From Rikenellaceae bacterium (lineage in GTDB: Bacteria; Bacteroidota; Bacteroidia; Bacteroidales; UBA932): DNA of 28,470 bases. The notes under the pieces are model-generated. The model made no database searches. It was not told the origin of the DNA and saw only the letters and a list, made by a program, of their open reading frames with translations. Shown piece after piece: positions 22,890-28,470 of the stretch (within the stretch, counting starts at the first letter, position 1; each line of letters opens with the position of its first letter). The position numbers and the translations under genes were made by a program. The stretch lies in NCBI GenBank assembly GCA_900769735.1, contig CAAGHY010000094.1:1-28470 (forward strand). The letters are read 5' to 3'.

Positions 22890-23029
22890 GTGCAGGGAAA
22901 ATCCCCTCAGGTTTGGGAAACCTGTTCCGCCACCCTATTTCCCTCCCTTTGAGAATTGTCCCTGCACGTGTTATGGATAAAAGAATATTAACCTGGCGGA
23001 ACAGGCAAACCATCGTGCTGGCAAAAGTA
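22890..23029 (-). ncRNA. candidate structured leader or small RNA with interleaved pairings
   Basis: On the minus strand a -7 element TACTTTTG (23029-23022) is followed by four segments in the order CCTGTTCCGCCA (23005-22994), GTGCAGGGA (22967-22959), TGGCGGAACAGG (22932-22921) and TCCCTGCAC (22898-22890). The first pairs with the third over 12 bp and the second with the fourth over 9 bp, all without mismatch. The pairs interleave, so they would form a pseudoknot or two exclusive folds. A further hairpin CAGGTTT-CCC-AAACCTG overlaps the third segment. It could be the leader of the small membrane gene and helicase genes. I match it to no known RNA family. Confidence 0.45.
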
Positions 23030-23062
23030 TTTTACCGTGCAAACAAATGCAGGATAAATCGT

Positions 23063-23090
23063 AAAAACTTGAAAAAGTTTTTCTCTTTTG
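23063..23090 (+). terminator. possible A/T-stem terminator
   Basis: AAAAACTT, loop GAAA and AAGTTTTT form an 8-bp stem followed by CTCTTTT. The stem has little G-C, so activity is uncertain. Confidence 0.3.
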
Positions 23091-23167
23091 GAAAACGGCG
23101 TTTTAGAAAATGGAAATGAGGGTAAAATTTACCTTTAAATGGGGATGTGGAGCCGGTTTTATTTGAG

Positions 23168-23175
23168 TATCTTTG
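23168..23175 (+). promoter_or_regulatory. esterase gene promoter -7 element
   Basis: TATCTTTG is an exact TAnnTTTG match; the -33 region is weak. The predicted leader to the ATG at 23240 is about 58 nt. Confidence 0.5.
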
Positions 23176-23239
23176 TATGAGAATTATTTGAAAAGGTAAA
23201 TTCTGCGACAGTTGTTGAATGCAATAAAATATGATAGAT

Positions 23240-24514
23240 ATGAAAAAACATTTCTTGGGTCTGGTTGTTACGGTTCTTGTTTCTGTAGCAATGTTTGCAC
23301 AGCCTTCAGTGAAAAAGGTGCAGCTTGTAATGATTCCAAATCACGCTGATGCCTCATACAAAACAGGTGAGCCGGTTAAGATTAAGGTAATTGCACTTGA
23401 TTGCGGTGTTATGCTCAATGATGTGAAGATTGATTATGAGGTTAGCGAGGATCTGCTTCCTGCGCATACCAAAAAATCAATTACCCTTAAGGGCAACGAG
23501 GGTGTAATCAATGCAGGTACAATGAAGCAGCCCGGCTACCTCAGGGTTAAGGCAACCGTTGAGCACGAGGGAAAGAAATATACTTATCTTTCAACTGTAG
23601 GGTTTGAAAGCAAGAAACTGCTTCCGCTGGTGGAGGAGCCGAAGGATTTTGAGGAGTTCTGGGCAAAGAATGTGGCATTGTTGGAGAAGGTGAAACTAAA
23701 TCCAAGAATGGAGCTTCTTCCCGACAGGTGTACCGATGATGTGAATGTATACCACGTATCGTATGGCAATATAAACAATACCAGAATCTACGGCGTCCTT
23801 ACAATGCCTAAGAAAGAGGGCAAGTATCCTGCAATCCTCAGATTGCCGGGCTATGGAGTGCACGCAATTGGCGGTAATGTGAAGAATGCGGCTCAGGGGG
23901 CAATCATCCTGGAGATTGGAATACACGGTATTCCGGTAACTCTTGAGGGAAGCGTTTATACAGATTTGACATACGGTGCACTGGGCAACTATCATTTGAA
24001 CGGTATCCAGGACAAGAATGCATACTATTATAAAAGGGTGTATCTGGGATGTGTGAAAGGTATTGACTTCCTGTTGTCATTGCCTAATTGCAACGGCAAA
24101 GTAGGTACACTGGGTGGAAGCCAGGGTGGAACCCTTTCGCTTGTTACCTCATATCTTCATAAAGGGGTAGGGGCAACGGCAGTTTATTTCCCTGCATTCT
24201 GCGATCAGGAGGCATACGCAAAAGGACGTACAGGTGGCTATCCTCATCACTTCAAGAGTGAGGCAAACCGTACCAAGGAGAAAATTGAGACTATCCGTTA
24301 TTATGATGCGGCAAACTTTGCCCGCAAACTGGAGGCTCCGGTCTATTTTGCATTCGGTTACAACGATTTGACTTGTGGCCCTACCACGTCTATGGCTACA
24401 TATAATGCAATTCCGGCACCAAAGACACTGGTTATCTCCGAGGATACCGGTCACTGGCTGTATCCGGAGCACACCGCTGCTATGTGGAACTGGATTATAA
24501 AGGAGTTGCAGTAG
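23240..24514 (+). CDS. secreted acetyl-xylan-esterase-like alpha/beta hydrolase (CE7/AXE1 type)
   Basis: The 424-residue protein has a signal peptide (MKKHFLGLVVTVLVSVAMFA, then Q), an N-terminal beta-sandwich-like domain (about 22-122) and an alpha/beta-hydrolase domain of the acetyl xylan esterase/cephalosporin deacetylase family. The triad is visible: nucleophile S294 in GGSQGG, D376 in FGYNDLTCGPTTS and H405 in DTGHWLYPE; RLPGYG (201-206) fits the oxyanion-hole region. It probably deacetylates oligosaccharides in the periplasm or at the cell surface. No other polysaccharide-utilisation genes are adjacent, so the physiological substrate is unknown. I prefer the ATG at 23240 over one three codons upstream because it begins the signal peptide. 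Confidence 0.85.
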   Translation: MKKHFLGLVVTVLVSVAMFAQPSVKKVQLVMIPNHADASYKTGEPVKIKVIALDCGVMLNDVKIDYEVSEDLLPAHTKKSITLKGNEGVINAGTMKQPGYLRVKATVEHEGKKYTYLSTVGFESKKLLPLVEEPKDFEEFWAKNVALLEKVKLNPRMELLPDRCTDDVNVYHVSYGNINNTRIYGVLTMPKKEGKYPAILRLPGYGVHAIGGNVKNAAQGAIILEIGIHGIPVTLEGSVYTDLTYGALGNYHLNGIQDKNAYYYKRVYLGCVKGIDFLLSLPNCNGKVGTLGGSQGGTLSLVTSYLHKGVGATAVYFPAFCDQEAYAKGRTGGYPHHFKSEANRTKEKIETIRYYDAANFARKLEAPVYFAFGYNDLTCGPTTSMATYNAIPAPKTLVISEDTGHWLYPEHTAAMWNWIIKELQ

Positions 24515-24540
24515 AATACTAAAAATAAAAGGTTAAGATT

Positions 24541-25794
24541 ATGAGTGTTAAGCATATAGGAATTTTTGGAAGAAGGAATGTGGGAAAGAGTTCCCTTATA
24601 AATTTGCTGCTTGGGCAGGATTTTGCAATTGTGAGTGACCAGGCGGGTACAACTACCGATCCGGTGAAGAAAAGGATGGAGATTCCTGATGTCGGGCCGG
24701 TGCAGCTGATTGATACAGCCGGTGTGGATGATGTTGGAGAGGTAGGACAGAAGAGGGTGGAGAAGAGCATCAAACTTGTGGATGAGGTGGATCTTGCCCT
24801 GCTGGTTTTTACCGGAAACATTTTTGGCAAGGAGGAGAAGGATCTTCTTGCCCAGTTGAAGGAGAATGAGGTGCCGGTTGTGGTGGTGCATAACCAGAGT
24901 GACATTACTCCGCTGGATTGCGGTGTGGCCGGAGACCTTACCAATATGTATGATTGTGATGTGGTGGAGTTCTCTTGCCGTATGCAGGACCCTCAGGAGC
25001 AGAAAGATGCCGTGGAGATGCTTATGGCCTTCATCGTTAAGGGATTGCTTGTGCAGGGAGGCGAGAAAACCATTATGCAGGGACTTGTGGAGCCGGGAGA
25101 CAATTTTGTACTTGTGTGCCCTATTGACTCCGAAGCACCTGCCGGTCGCCTTATCCTACCTCAGGTTATGGCCATCAGGGATATCCTGGATCACGGCGGA
25201 ATAGCAACTGTACTGCAACCGGAGCAATTAAGAGGCTACCTGCAGGGTGTTCTTCCCGATAGTTGTTCTGCATCTGCAGCAGCAACCTCAGCAACAAAAC
25301 CGACTGTAAAAATGGTAATCACTGACAGTCAGGCGTTCAAGCAGGTGGCATCCATTGTGCCGGAAGACCTTCCGCTGACCAGTTTCAGCGTACTTATGGC
25401 CAGGGCAAAAGGGCCGTTTGAGGAGTATGTGAAAGGGGTGGAGGCTATCGGGAAGCTGAAAGAGGGGGACAATGTGCTGGTGTTGGAGTCGTGTACCCAC
25501 CACACCTCTTGCGAAGATATTGGGCGTGTGAAGATTCCTATGATGTTGCAGAAAAAGGCTGGTTGCAAACTCAATTTCACTTTTGTAAGCGGACTGGATG
25601 AACTTCCTCCGCTGGAGAATTTTGCCCTTGCGCTGCAGTGCGGCGGCTGTATGGTTACCCACCGCCAGCTCCGCAACCGCATCCGCCGCGTAGTTGCCGC
25701 CGGCGTTCCCGTAACCAATTACGGAATGTGCATTGCCTACGTTACCGGAATTTTTTTGCGCGCTGTAAATCACGTTGTCTTTTTGTACAAATAG
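24541..25794 (+). CDS. hydF: [FeFe]-hydrogenase H-cluster maturation GTPase HydF
   Basis: The 417-residue protein has an N-terminal TrmE-like GTPase domain: G1 GRRNVGKSS (10-18), G3 DTAGVDD (58-64) and G4 HNQSD (117-121). It continues through the HydF dimerisation domain to an iron-sulfur cluster domain with C318-T-H320 and C367-G-G-C370. HydF is the scaffold that carries and delivers the two-iron subcluster to HydA. The residue before the CxxC is Gln (Q366), where several HydF proteins have His. The normal C-terminal strand (ITNYG-type VTNYGMCIAYVTGIFLRAV) is followed by an extra tail NHVVFLYK that is encoded by one arm of the 23-bp inverted repeat. A T7 run (25751-25757) precedes this tail. 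hydE follows by 74 bases. Confidence 0.93.
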   Translation: MSVKHIGIFGRRNVGKSSLINLLLGQDFAIVSDQAGTTTDPVKKRMEIPDVGPVQLIDTAGVDDVGEVGQKRVEKSIKLVDEVDLALLVFTGNIFGKEEKDLLAQLKENEVPVVVVHNQSDITPLDCGVAGDLTNMYDCDVVEFSCRMQDPQEQKDAVEMLMAFIVKGLLVQGGEKTIMQGLVEPGDNFVLVCPIDSEAPAGRLILPQVMAIRDILDHGGIATVLQPEQLRGYLQGVLPDSCSASAAATSATKPTVKMVITDSQAFKQVASIVPEDLPLTSFSVLMARAKGPFEEYVKGVEAIGKLKEGDNVLVLESCTHHTSCEDIGRVKIPMMLQKKAGCKLNFTFVSGLDELPPLENFALALQCGGCMVTHRQLRNRIRRVVAAGVPVTNYGMCIAYVTGIFLRAVNHVVFLYK

Positions 25795-25896
25795 CTGATT
25801 TTTAAGCATATAAAAATTTTAAAAACGCAAAATTCAACATTTGGTAAAATATAAAGCATTGATATTTAATGAATTGTACAAAAAGACAACGTGATT
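25768..25896. repeat. perfect 23-bp inverted repeat joining hydF end and hydE start
   Basis: The left arm 25768-25790 and right arm 25874-25896 are exact reverse complements over 23 bases (core GTTGTCTTTTTGTACAA and TTGTACAAAAAGACAAC). The 83-bp spacer is AT-rich and holds the hydF stop and hydE ATG. The left arm encodes NHVVFLY of HydF, the right arm residues 2-9 of HydE. No clear TAnnTTTG promoter is seen in the spacer in either orientation. Confidence 0.95.
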
Positions 25897-27092
25897 ATAA
25901 AAAAGCGTATGCGTTGAAGCTGCAGCACAGGGGGCCGCAGGTGTTTTTCCGTGGGTTGATTGAGATTTCAAACAGGTGCAGGAAGAATTGCCTGTATTGC
26001 GGAATCCGGGCGGGGAATTGTGCTGTAGAGAGGTATGAGATGAGTGATGGGCAGGTGTTGCAGGAGGCGCAGTTTGCGCTGGATGCAGGGTACGGGTCAA
26101 TTGCAATTCAGGGTGGCGAGAGGCTTGACAGTGCTTTCATTGAGAGGATTACCAGACTGATTCATCAGATAAGGAGACTGCAACCGGGTGGGGAGGGGAA
26201 AGTAGCCGCCACAGCATCGGGAGTGCAAACTGGGGAACTCAACAATCTGGGAATCACCCTTTCACTGGGTGAGCAGGAGAGAGAGGTTTACAGGGAATGG
26301 ATGAAGGCAGGTGCTTCCCGATATCTTTTGAGAATTGAGGCGTCCAACAGGGAACTGTATGAGAAACTCCATCCGGGATTCAGGTATACTGGAGGGGCAG
26401 TTGATGAATCGGAGGCCGGAGCAGAGAATGGCGTGGAAGCTACAGAAAATATGAAGGAAAAAACTGTCGGGAAGAACAACAGGGATGCTGAAACACACTC
26501 TTATGAGAGGCGTGTGCAGGCGTTGCTGGATTTGAAAAGTGAGGGGTATCTGTTGGGCAGCGGCATTATGATAGGATTGCCTTTCCAGACATACGCCCAT
26601 TTGGAGGAGGATTTGCAATTTCTTAAGAATCTGGAGGTTGATATGGTGGGAATGGGTCCTTACATTCCACATAAAGATACTCCGCTTGGGCAGATTGTGG
26701 AGTATTGGAAAGGTGGGGTACAGGTGGCCCCAGAACTTGCGGAGCTGGCTGCATTGCCAAGAGGGGATTTCTGGAATTTTACCCCGGAGCAGCTGCTGGA
26801 GCTGAGCATAGATATGGTGGCCCGCCTGAGAATACTTATGCCACATATAAACATTGCAGCAACAACGGCATTGCAGGTCCTTAATCCCGACGGCAGGGAG
26901 ATGGCCCTCCTGGCGGGTGCCAATGTAATAATGCCCAATATGACAGAGACCGCCTACCGCGGAAACTACTCGCTGTACGAAGGGAAACAGGGGGTTGCAG
27001 ATGATGCCGCCTCTACCCGCAGCAAGCTCCTTGAGAACCTGAACAAACTTGGTATACCTGTTGGTTGGAATCTTAAAGGGGACTGGCGATAA
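25869..27092 (+). CDS. hydE: [FeFe]-hydrogenase maturase HydE, radical SAM
   Basis: The 407-residue radical SAM protein has the cluster motif C37-x3-C41-x2-C44 (CRKNCLYC) and HydE-specific blocks: GLIEISNRC, SLGEQEREVYREWMKAGASRYLLRIE, GIMIGLPFQT, DMVGMGPYIPHKDTPLG and NIAATTALQVLNPDGRE. HydE acts with HydG and HydF to build the diiron subcluster. Only about 29 residues precede the conserved FFRGLIEIS block, fewer than the roughly 50 of the Thermotoga protein, and residues 2-9 come from the inverted-repeat arm. Two additions are present, at about 104-126 and 172-211 (acidic, low complexity). A stop codon at 25860 rules out an upstream start. hydG is not in the window. Confidence 0.92.
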   Translation: MNCTKRQRDYKKAYALKLQHRGPQVFFRGLIEISNRCRKNCLYCGIRAGNCAVERYEMSDGQVLQEAQFALDAGYGSIAIQGGERLDSAFIERITRLIHQIRRLQPGGEGKVAATASGVQTGELNNLGITLSLGEQEREVYREWMKAGASRYLLRIEASNRELYEKLHPGFRYTGGAVDESEAGAENGVEATENMKEKTVGKNNRDAETHSYERRVQALLDLKSEGYLLGSGIMIGLPFQTYAHLEEDLQFLKNLEVDMVGMGPYIPHKDTPLGQIVEYWKGGVQVAPELAELAALPRGDFWNFTPEQLLELSIDMVARLRILMPHINIAATTALQVLNPDGREMALLAGANVIMPNMTETAYRGNYSLYEGKQGVADDAASTRSKLLENLNKLGIPVGWNLKGDWR

Positions 27093-27096
27093 TTTG

Positions 27097-27116
27097 CAGA
27101 ATACTTTCTGTTTTTT
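27097..27116 (+). terminator. weak terminator after hydE
   Basis: CAGAA, loop TACT and TTCTG followed by six T residues lie five bases after the hydE stop. The five-bp stem is short, so strength is doubtful. Confidence 0.35.
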
Positions 27117-27129
27117 GCAAATAATTAAC

Positions 27130-27184
27130 TATTTTTGTACCGCGAAAAAAAAGTAACTACTTGGTTGCATTGTGTGCAGCCAAG
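27130..27184 (+). promoter_or_regulatory. ppdK promoter -7 element and leader hairpin
   Basis: TATTTTTG (27130-27137) matches TAnnTTTG; TCTG 19 bases upstream is an imperfect -33 box. In the roughly 95-nt leader CTTGGTTGCA (27160-27169) and TGCAGCCAAG (27175-27184) form a 10-bp stem with one G-T pair, followed by U-rich sequence, which could affect mRNA stability or transcript extension. Confidence 0.5.
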
Positions 27185-27240
27185 CATTTTCCGTTTTTTA
27201 AGCGAAAATTATAAACCAAATTATATTTAATAAATTTATT

Positions 27241-28470
27241 ATGTCAGAAATCAAAAGAGTTTATCGTTTTGGCGGTAGAACTGCCGACGGCGATGGAAGC
27301 ATGAGAAATCTTCTTGGCGGTAAAGGTGCAAACCTTGCTGAGATGTGCAAACTGAACATTCCGGTTCCTGCAGGTTTTACTATTACAACTGATTGTTGTA
27401 CTGAGTATTACAAAAATGGTTGTAACTATCCTAAAGAGCTTGAGGCTGAGGTAAATGCTGCAATGGCTGCTACTGAGGAGATTATGGGAATGAAATTCGG
27501 TGATCCTAATGCTCCGCTTCTAGTTTCTTGCCGTTCAGGTGCAAGAAGCTCTATGCCTGGTATGATGGAGACAGTTCTTAACATTGGTCTATGTTCTGCA
27601 ACTATCCCTGGTCTAATTGCTAAAACTGGTAATCCTCGTTTTGTTTATGATGCTTACAGACGTTTGATTATGATGTACTCAGACGTTGTAATGGAGAAAG
27701 CTGAGGGTATTGAGCCAGAGGAGGGTAACGGTATCAGAGTTCAGTTGGACAGAATGCTTGCCAAAGTTAAGAAAGAGAAAGGCTATGCTTCAGATACTGA
27801 CCTTACTACTGAGGATCTACAGCAGCTTTGCGAGGATTTCAAAATTAGAGTGAAACAAGAGCTTGGCAAACCATTCCCAGACGATGCTTACGAGCAGCTA
27901 TGGGGCGGTATTGGTGCCGTTTTCAAATCTTGGAACGGTAAGAGAGCTATTGCATACAGAAGAATTGAGGGTATTCCAGATGAGTGGGGTACTGCAGTAA
28001 ACGTTCAGTCAATGGTATTCGGTAACATGGGTGACAACTCTGCTACAGGTGTTGCATTCTCAAGAAACCCTGCTACCGGTGAGAACAAATTCTATGGTGA
28101 GTGGTTGATTAACGCTCAGGGAGAGGACGTAGTAGCTGGTATCAGAACTCCTAACCCATTGAACGAGGCTACTAAAAACGAGCACAACAAAGAGCTTGCA
28201 TCTTTGGAGACTGCAATGCCTGCAGTATACAAAGAGTTGGATGAGATCCAGCAGAACCTTGAGGCTCACTTCCACGATATGCAGGATATTGAGTTCACTA
28301 TTCAGGATGGCAAACTTTGGATGCTTCAGTGCCGTGTAGGTAAGAGAACAGGTCTTGCTGCTTTGAATATGGCTATGGATATGTTGGCTGAGGGTCTAAT
28401 TGACGAGAAAACAGCTGTAATGCGTGTTGCTCCTGCTCAGTTGGACGAGCTTCTACTCCCAATCCTTAAC
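27241..28470 (+). CDS. ppdK: pyruvate, phosphate dikinase, N-terminal part (cut by window edge)
   Basis: The first 410 codons are open to the right edge. The protein begins MSEIKRVYRFGG and contains the PPDK nucleotide-binding (ATP-grasp) domain with LLGGKGANLAEMCKLNIPVPAGFTI-type start, SCRSGARSSMPGMMET (Arg-rich ATP-binding loop), GNMGDNSATGVAFSRNPATGE, and the closing block DIEFTIQDGKLWMLQCRVGKRT. PPDK interconverts pyruvate, ATP and phosphate with phosphoenolpyruvate, AMP and pyrophosphate. The phosphohistidine and PEP-binding domains lie outside the window; the full protein should be near 900 residues. The long leader and separate promoter suggest a unit independent of hydFE. PEP synthase is less likely given the MRNLLGGKGANLAEM form. 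Confidence 0.95.
   Translation, partial: MSEIKRVYRFGGRTADGDGSMRNLLGGKGANLAEMCKLNIPVPAGFTITTDCCTEYYKNGCNYPKELEAEVNAAMAATEEIMGMKFGDPNAPLLVSCRSGARSSMPGMMETVLNIGLCSATIPGLIAKTGNPRFVYDAYRRLIMMYSDVVMEKAEGIEPEEGNGIRVQLDRMLAKVKKEKGYASDTDLTTEDLQQLCEDFKIRVKQELGKPFPDDAYEQLWGGIGAVFKSWNGKRAIAYRRIEGIPDEWGTAVNVQSMVFGNMGDNSATGVAFSRNPATGENKFYGEWLINAQGEDVVAGIRTPNPLNEATKNEHNKELASLETAMPAVYKELDEIQQNLEAHFHDMQDIEFTIQDGKLWMLQCRVGKRTGLAALNMAMDMLAEGLIDEKTAVMRVAPAQLDELLLPILN

Larger units (their letters stand above)
22801..23239. other. 439-bp intergenic region between divergent genes, with structured segment
   Basis: No convincing gene is seen; a basic frame at 22913-23119 on the plus strand has no family features. 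The region holds the interleaved inverted repeats, a minus-strand -7 element, an A/T stem at 23063-23082 and the promoter of the esterase gene. Confidence 0.7.
330..26474. other. dispersed over-represented decamer CTTCCCGAYA, 13 copies
   Basis: Exact copies in plus orientation start at 330, 7308, 10083, 11369, 23717, 25252 and 26314. Copies in minus orientation (TRTCGGGAAG) start at 4122, 10265, 12740, 19561, 25446 and 26465. One-mismatch copies include 7416, 13934, 17845 and 21566. Two exact copies are non-coding, one on each side of the transposase gene. Coding copies are read as LPD, IGK or VGK, YRE, LSGS and ASRY, so the conservation is in the DNA and not in one peptide. Function unknown. 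Confidence 0.8.

Noticed and set aside
23063..23090. A/T hairpin as end of a plus-strand small RNA starting near 22885
   Set aside because: No plus-strand TAnnTTTG promoter precedes the structured segment, whereas a minus-strand one does; kept only as a weak terminator candidate.
22913..23119. Basic 68-residue frame on the plus strand (RRFRKWK end)
   Set aside because: It runs through the interleaved inverted repeats, has no family features or ribosome-binding site, and its composition follows the local base composition.
24541..25794. TrmE/Era-type tRNA or ribosome GTPase instead of HydF
   Set aside because: The C-terminal C-T-H and CGGC cluster motif and the adjacent hydE identify HydF.
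25834..26106. Minus-strand frame of 90 residues sharing NHVVFLYN with the HydF tail
   Set aside because: The similarity is the direct result of the 23-bp inverted repeat, and the rest is antisense to hydE.
330..26474. The CTTCCCGAYA word as a simple effect of Leu-Pro-Asp codons
   Set aside because: It is read in several frames with different residues, uses otherwise uncommon CGG and CGA codons in two cases, and also occurs in non-coding DNA.

Overview
The window is a gene-dense chromosomal segment from a Bacteroidota bacterium, most likely an anaerobic member of the order Bacteroidales. The evidence is the recurring Bacteroides-type promoter (TTTG or TTG, about 19-20 bases, then TAnnTTTG), GyrB of the short class, paired outer-membrane barrel and TPR genes, [FeFe]-hydrogenase maturases and pyruvate phosphate dikinase. 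No family or genus is assigned.

Layout. 1-8091 (minus strand): a TPR lipoprotein-like/periplasmic protein, an outer-membrane beta-barrel, gyrB, an M23/LysM cell-wall peptidase overlapping the gyrB end, and an SDR oxidoreductase cut by the window edge. 8252-10781 (plus): ftsE, nth and a Xer tyrosine recombinase. 10782-13074: a repeat-rich island with one gene, a Y1/HUH (REP-associated type) transposase, flanked by two direct copies of a 160-bp segment that each contain a long palindrome. Tandem repeats with 10/11, 20 and 39 bp periods and a purine-rich tract surround it. 13075-14382 (minus): guaA with a collapsed amidotransferase domain. 14562-20897 (plus): typA, the classic yceD-rpmF-plsX-fabH ribosome/lipid cluster, tRNA-Arg(CCU) and a polysaccharide flippase. 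20898-22800 (minus): a DEAD-box RNA helicase preceded by a 57-residue membrane peptide gene and a region with interleaved inverted repeats. 23240-28470 (plus): an acetyl-xylan-esterase-like hydrolase, hydF, hydE and the first 410 codons of ppdK.

How the genes fit together. Most are housekeeping genes: DNA topology and repair, division, chromosome dimer resolution, GMP synthesis, translation, fatty acid and phospholipid initiation, and envelope. hydF/hydE and ppdK point to fermentative energy metabolism with a [FeFe]-hydrogenase.

The strongest unexplained signals are: (1) a ten-base motif, CTTCCCGAYA, found 13 times by eye where about 0.1 is expected by chance, in both orientations, several reading frames and non-coding DNA; (2) a perfect 23-bp inverted repeat whose arms are the last codons of hydF and the first codons of hydE; (3) the transposase gene with its palindrome-bearing flanking repeats; (4) a GMP synthase lacking the glutaminase nucleophile; (5) interleaved complementary segments upstream of the small-peptide/helicase genes. 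All counts and pairings were made by eye, without similarity searches.
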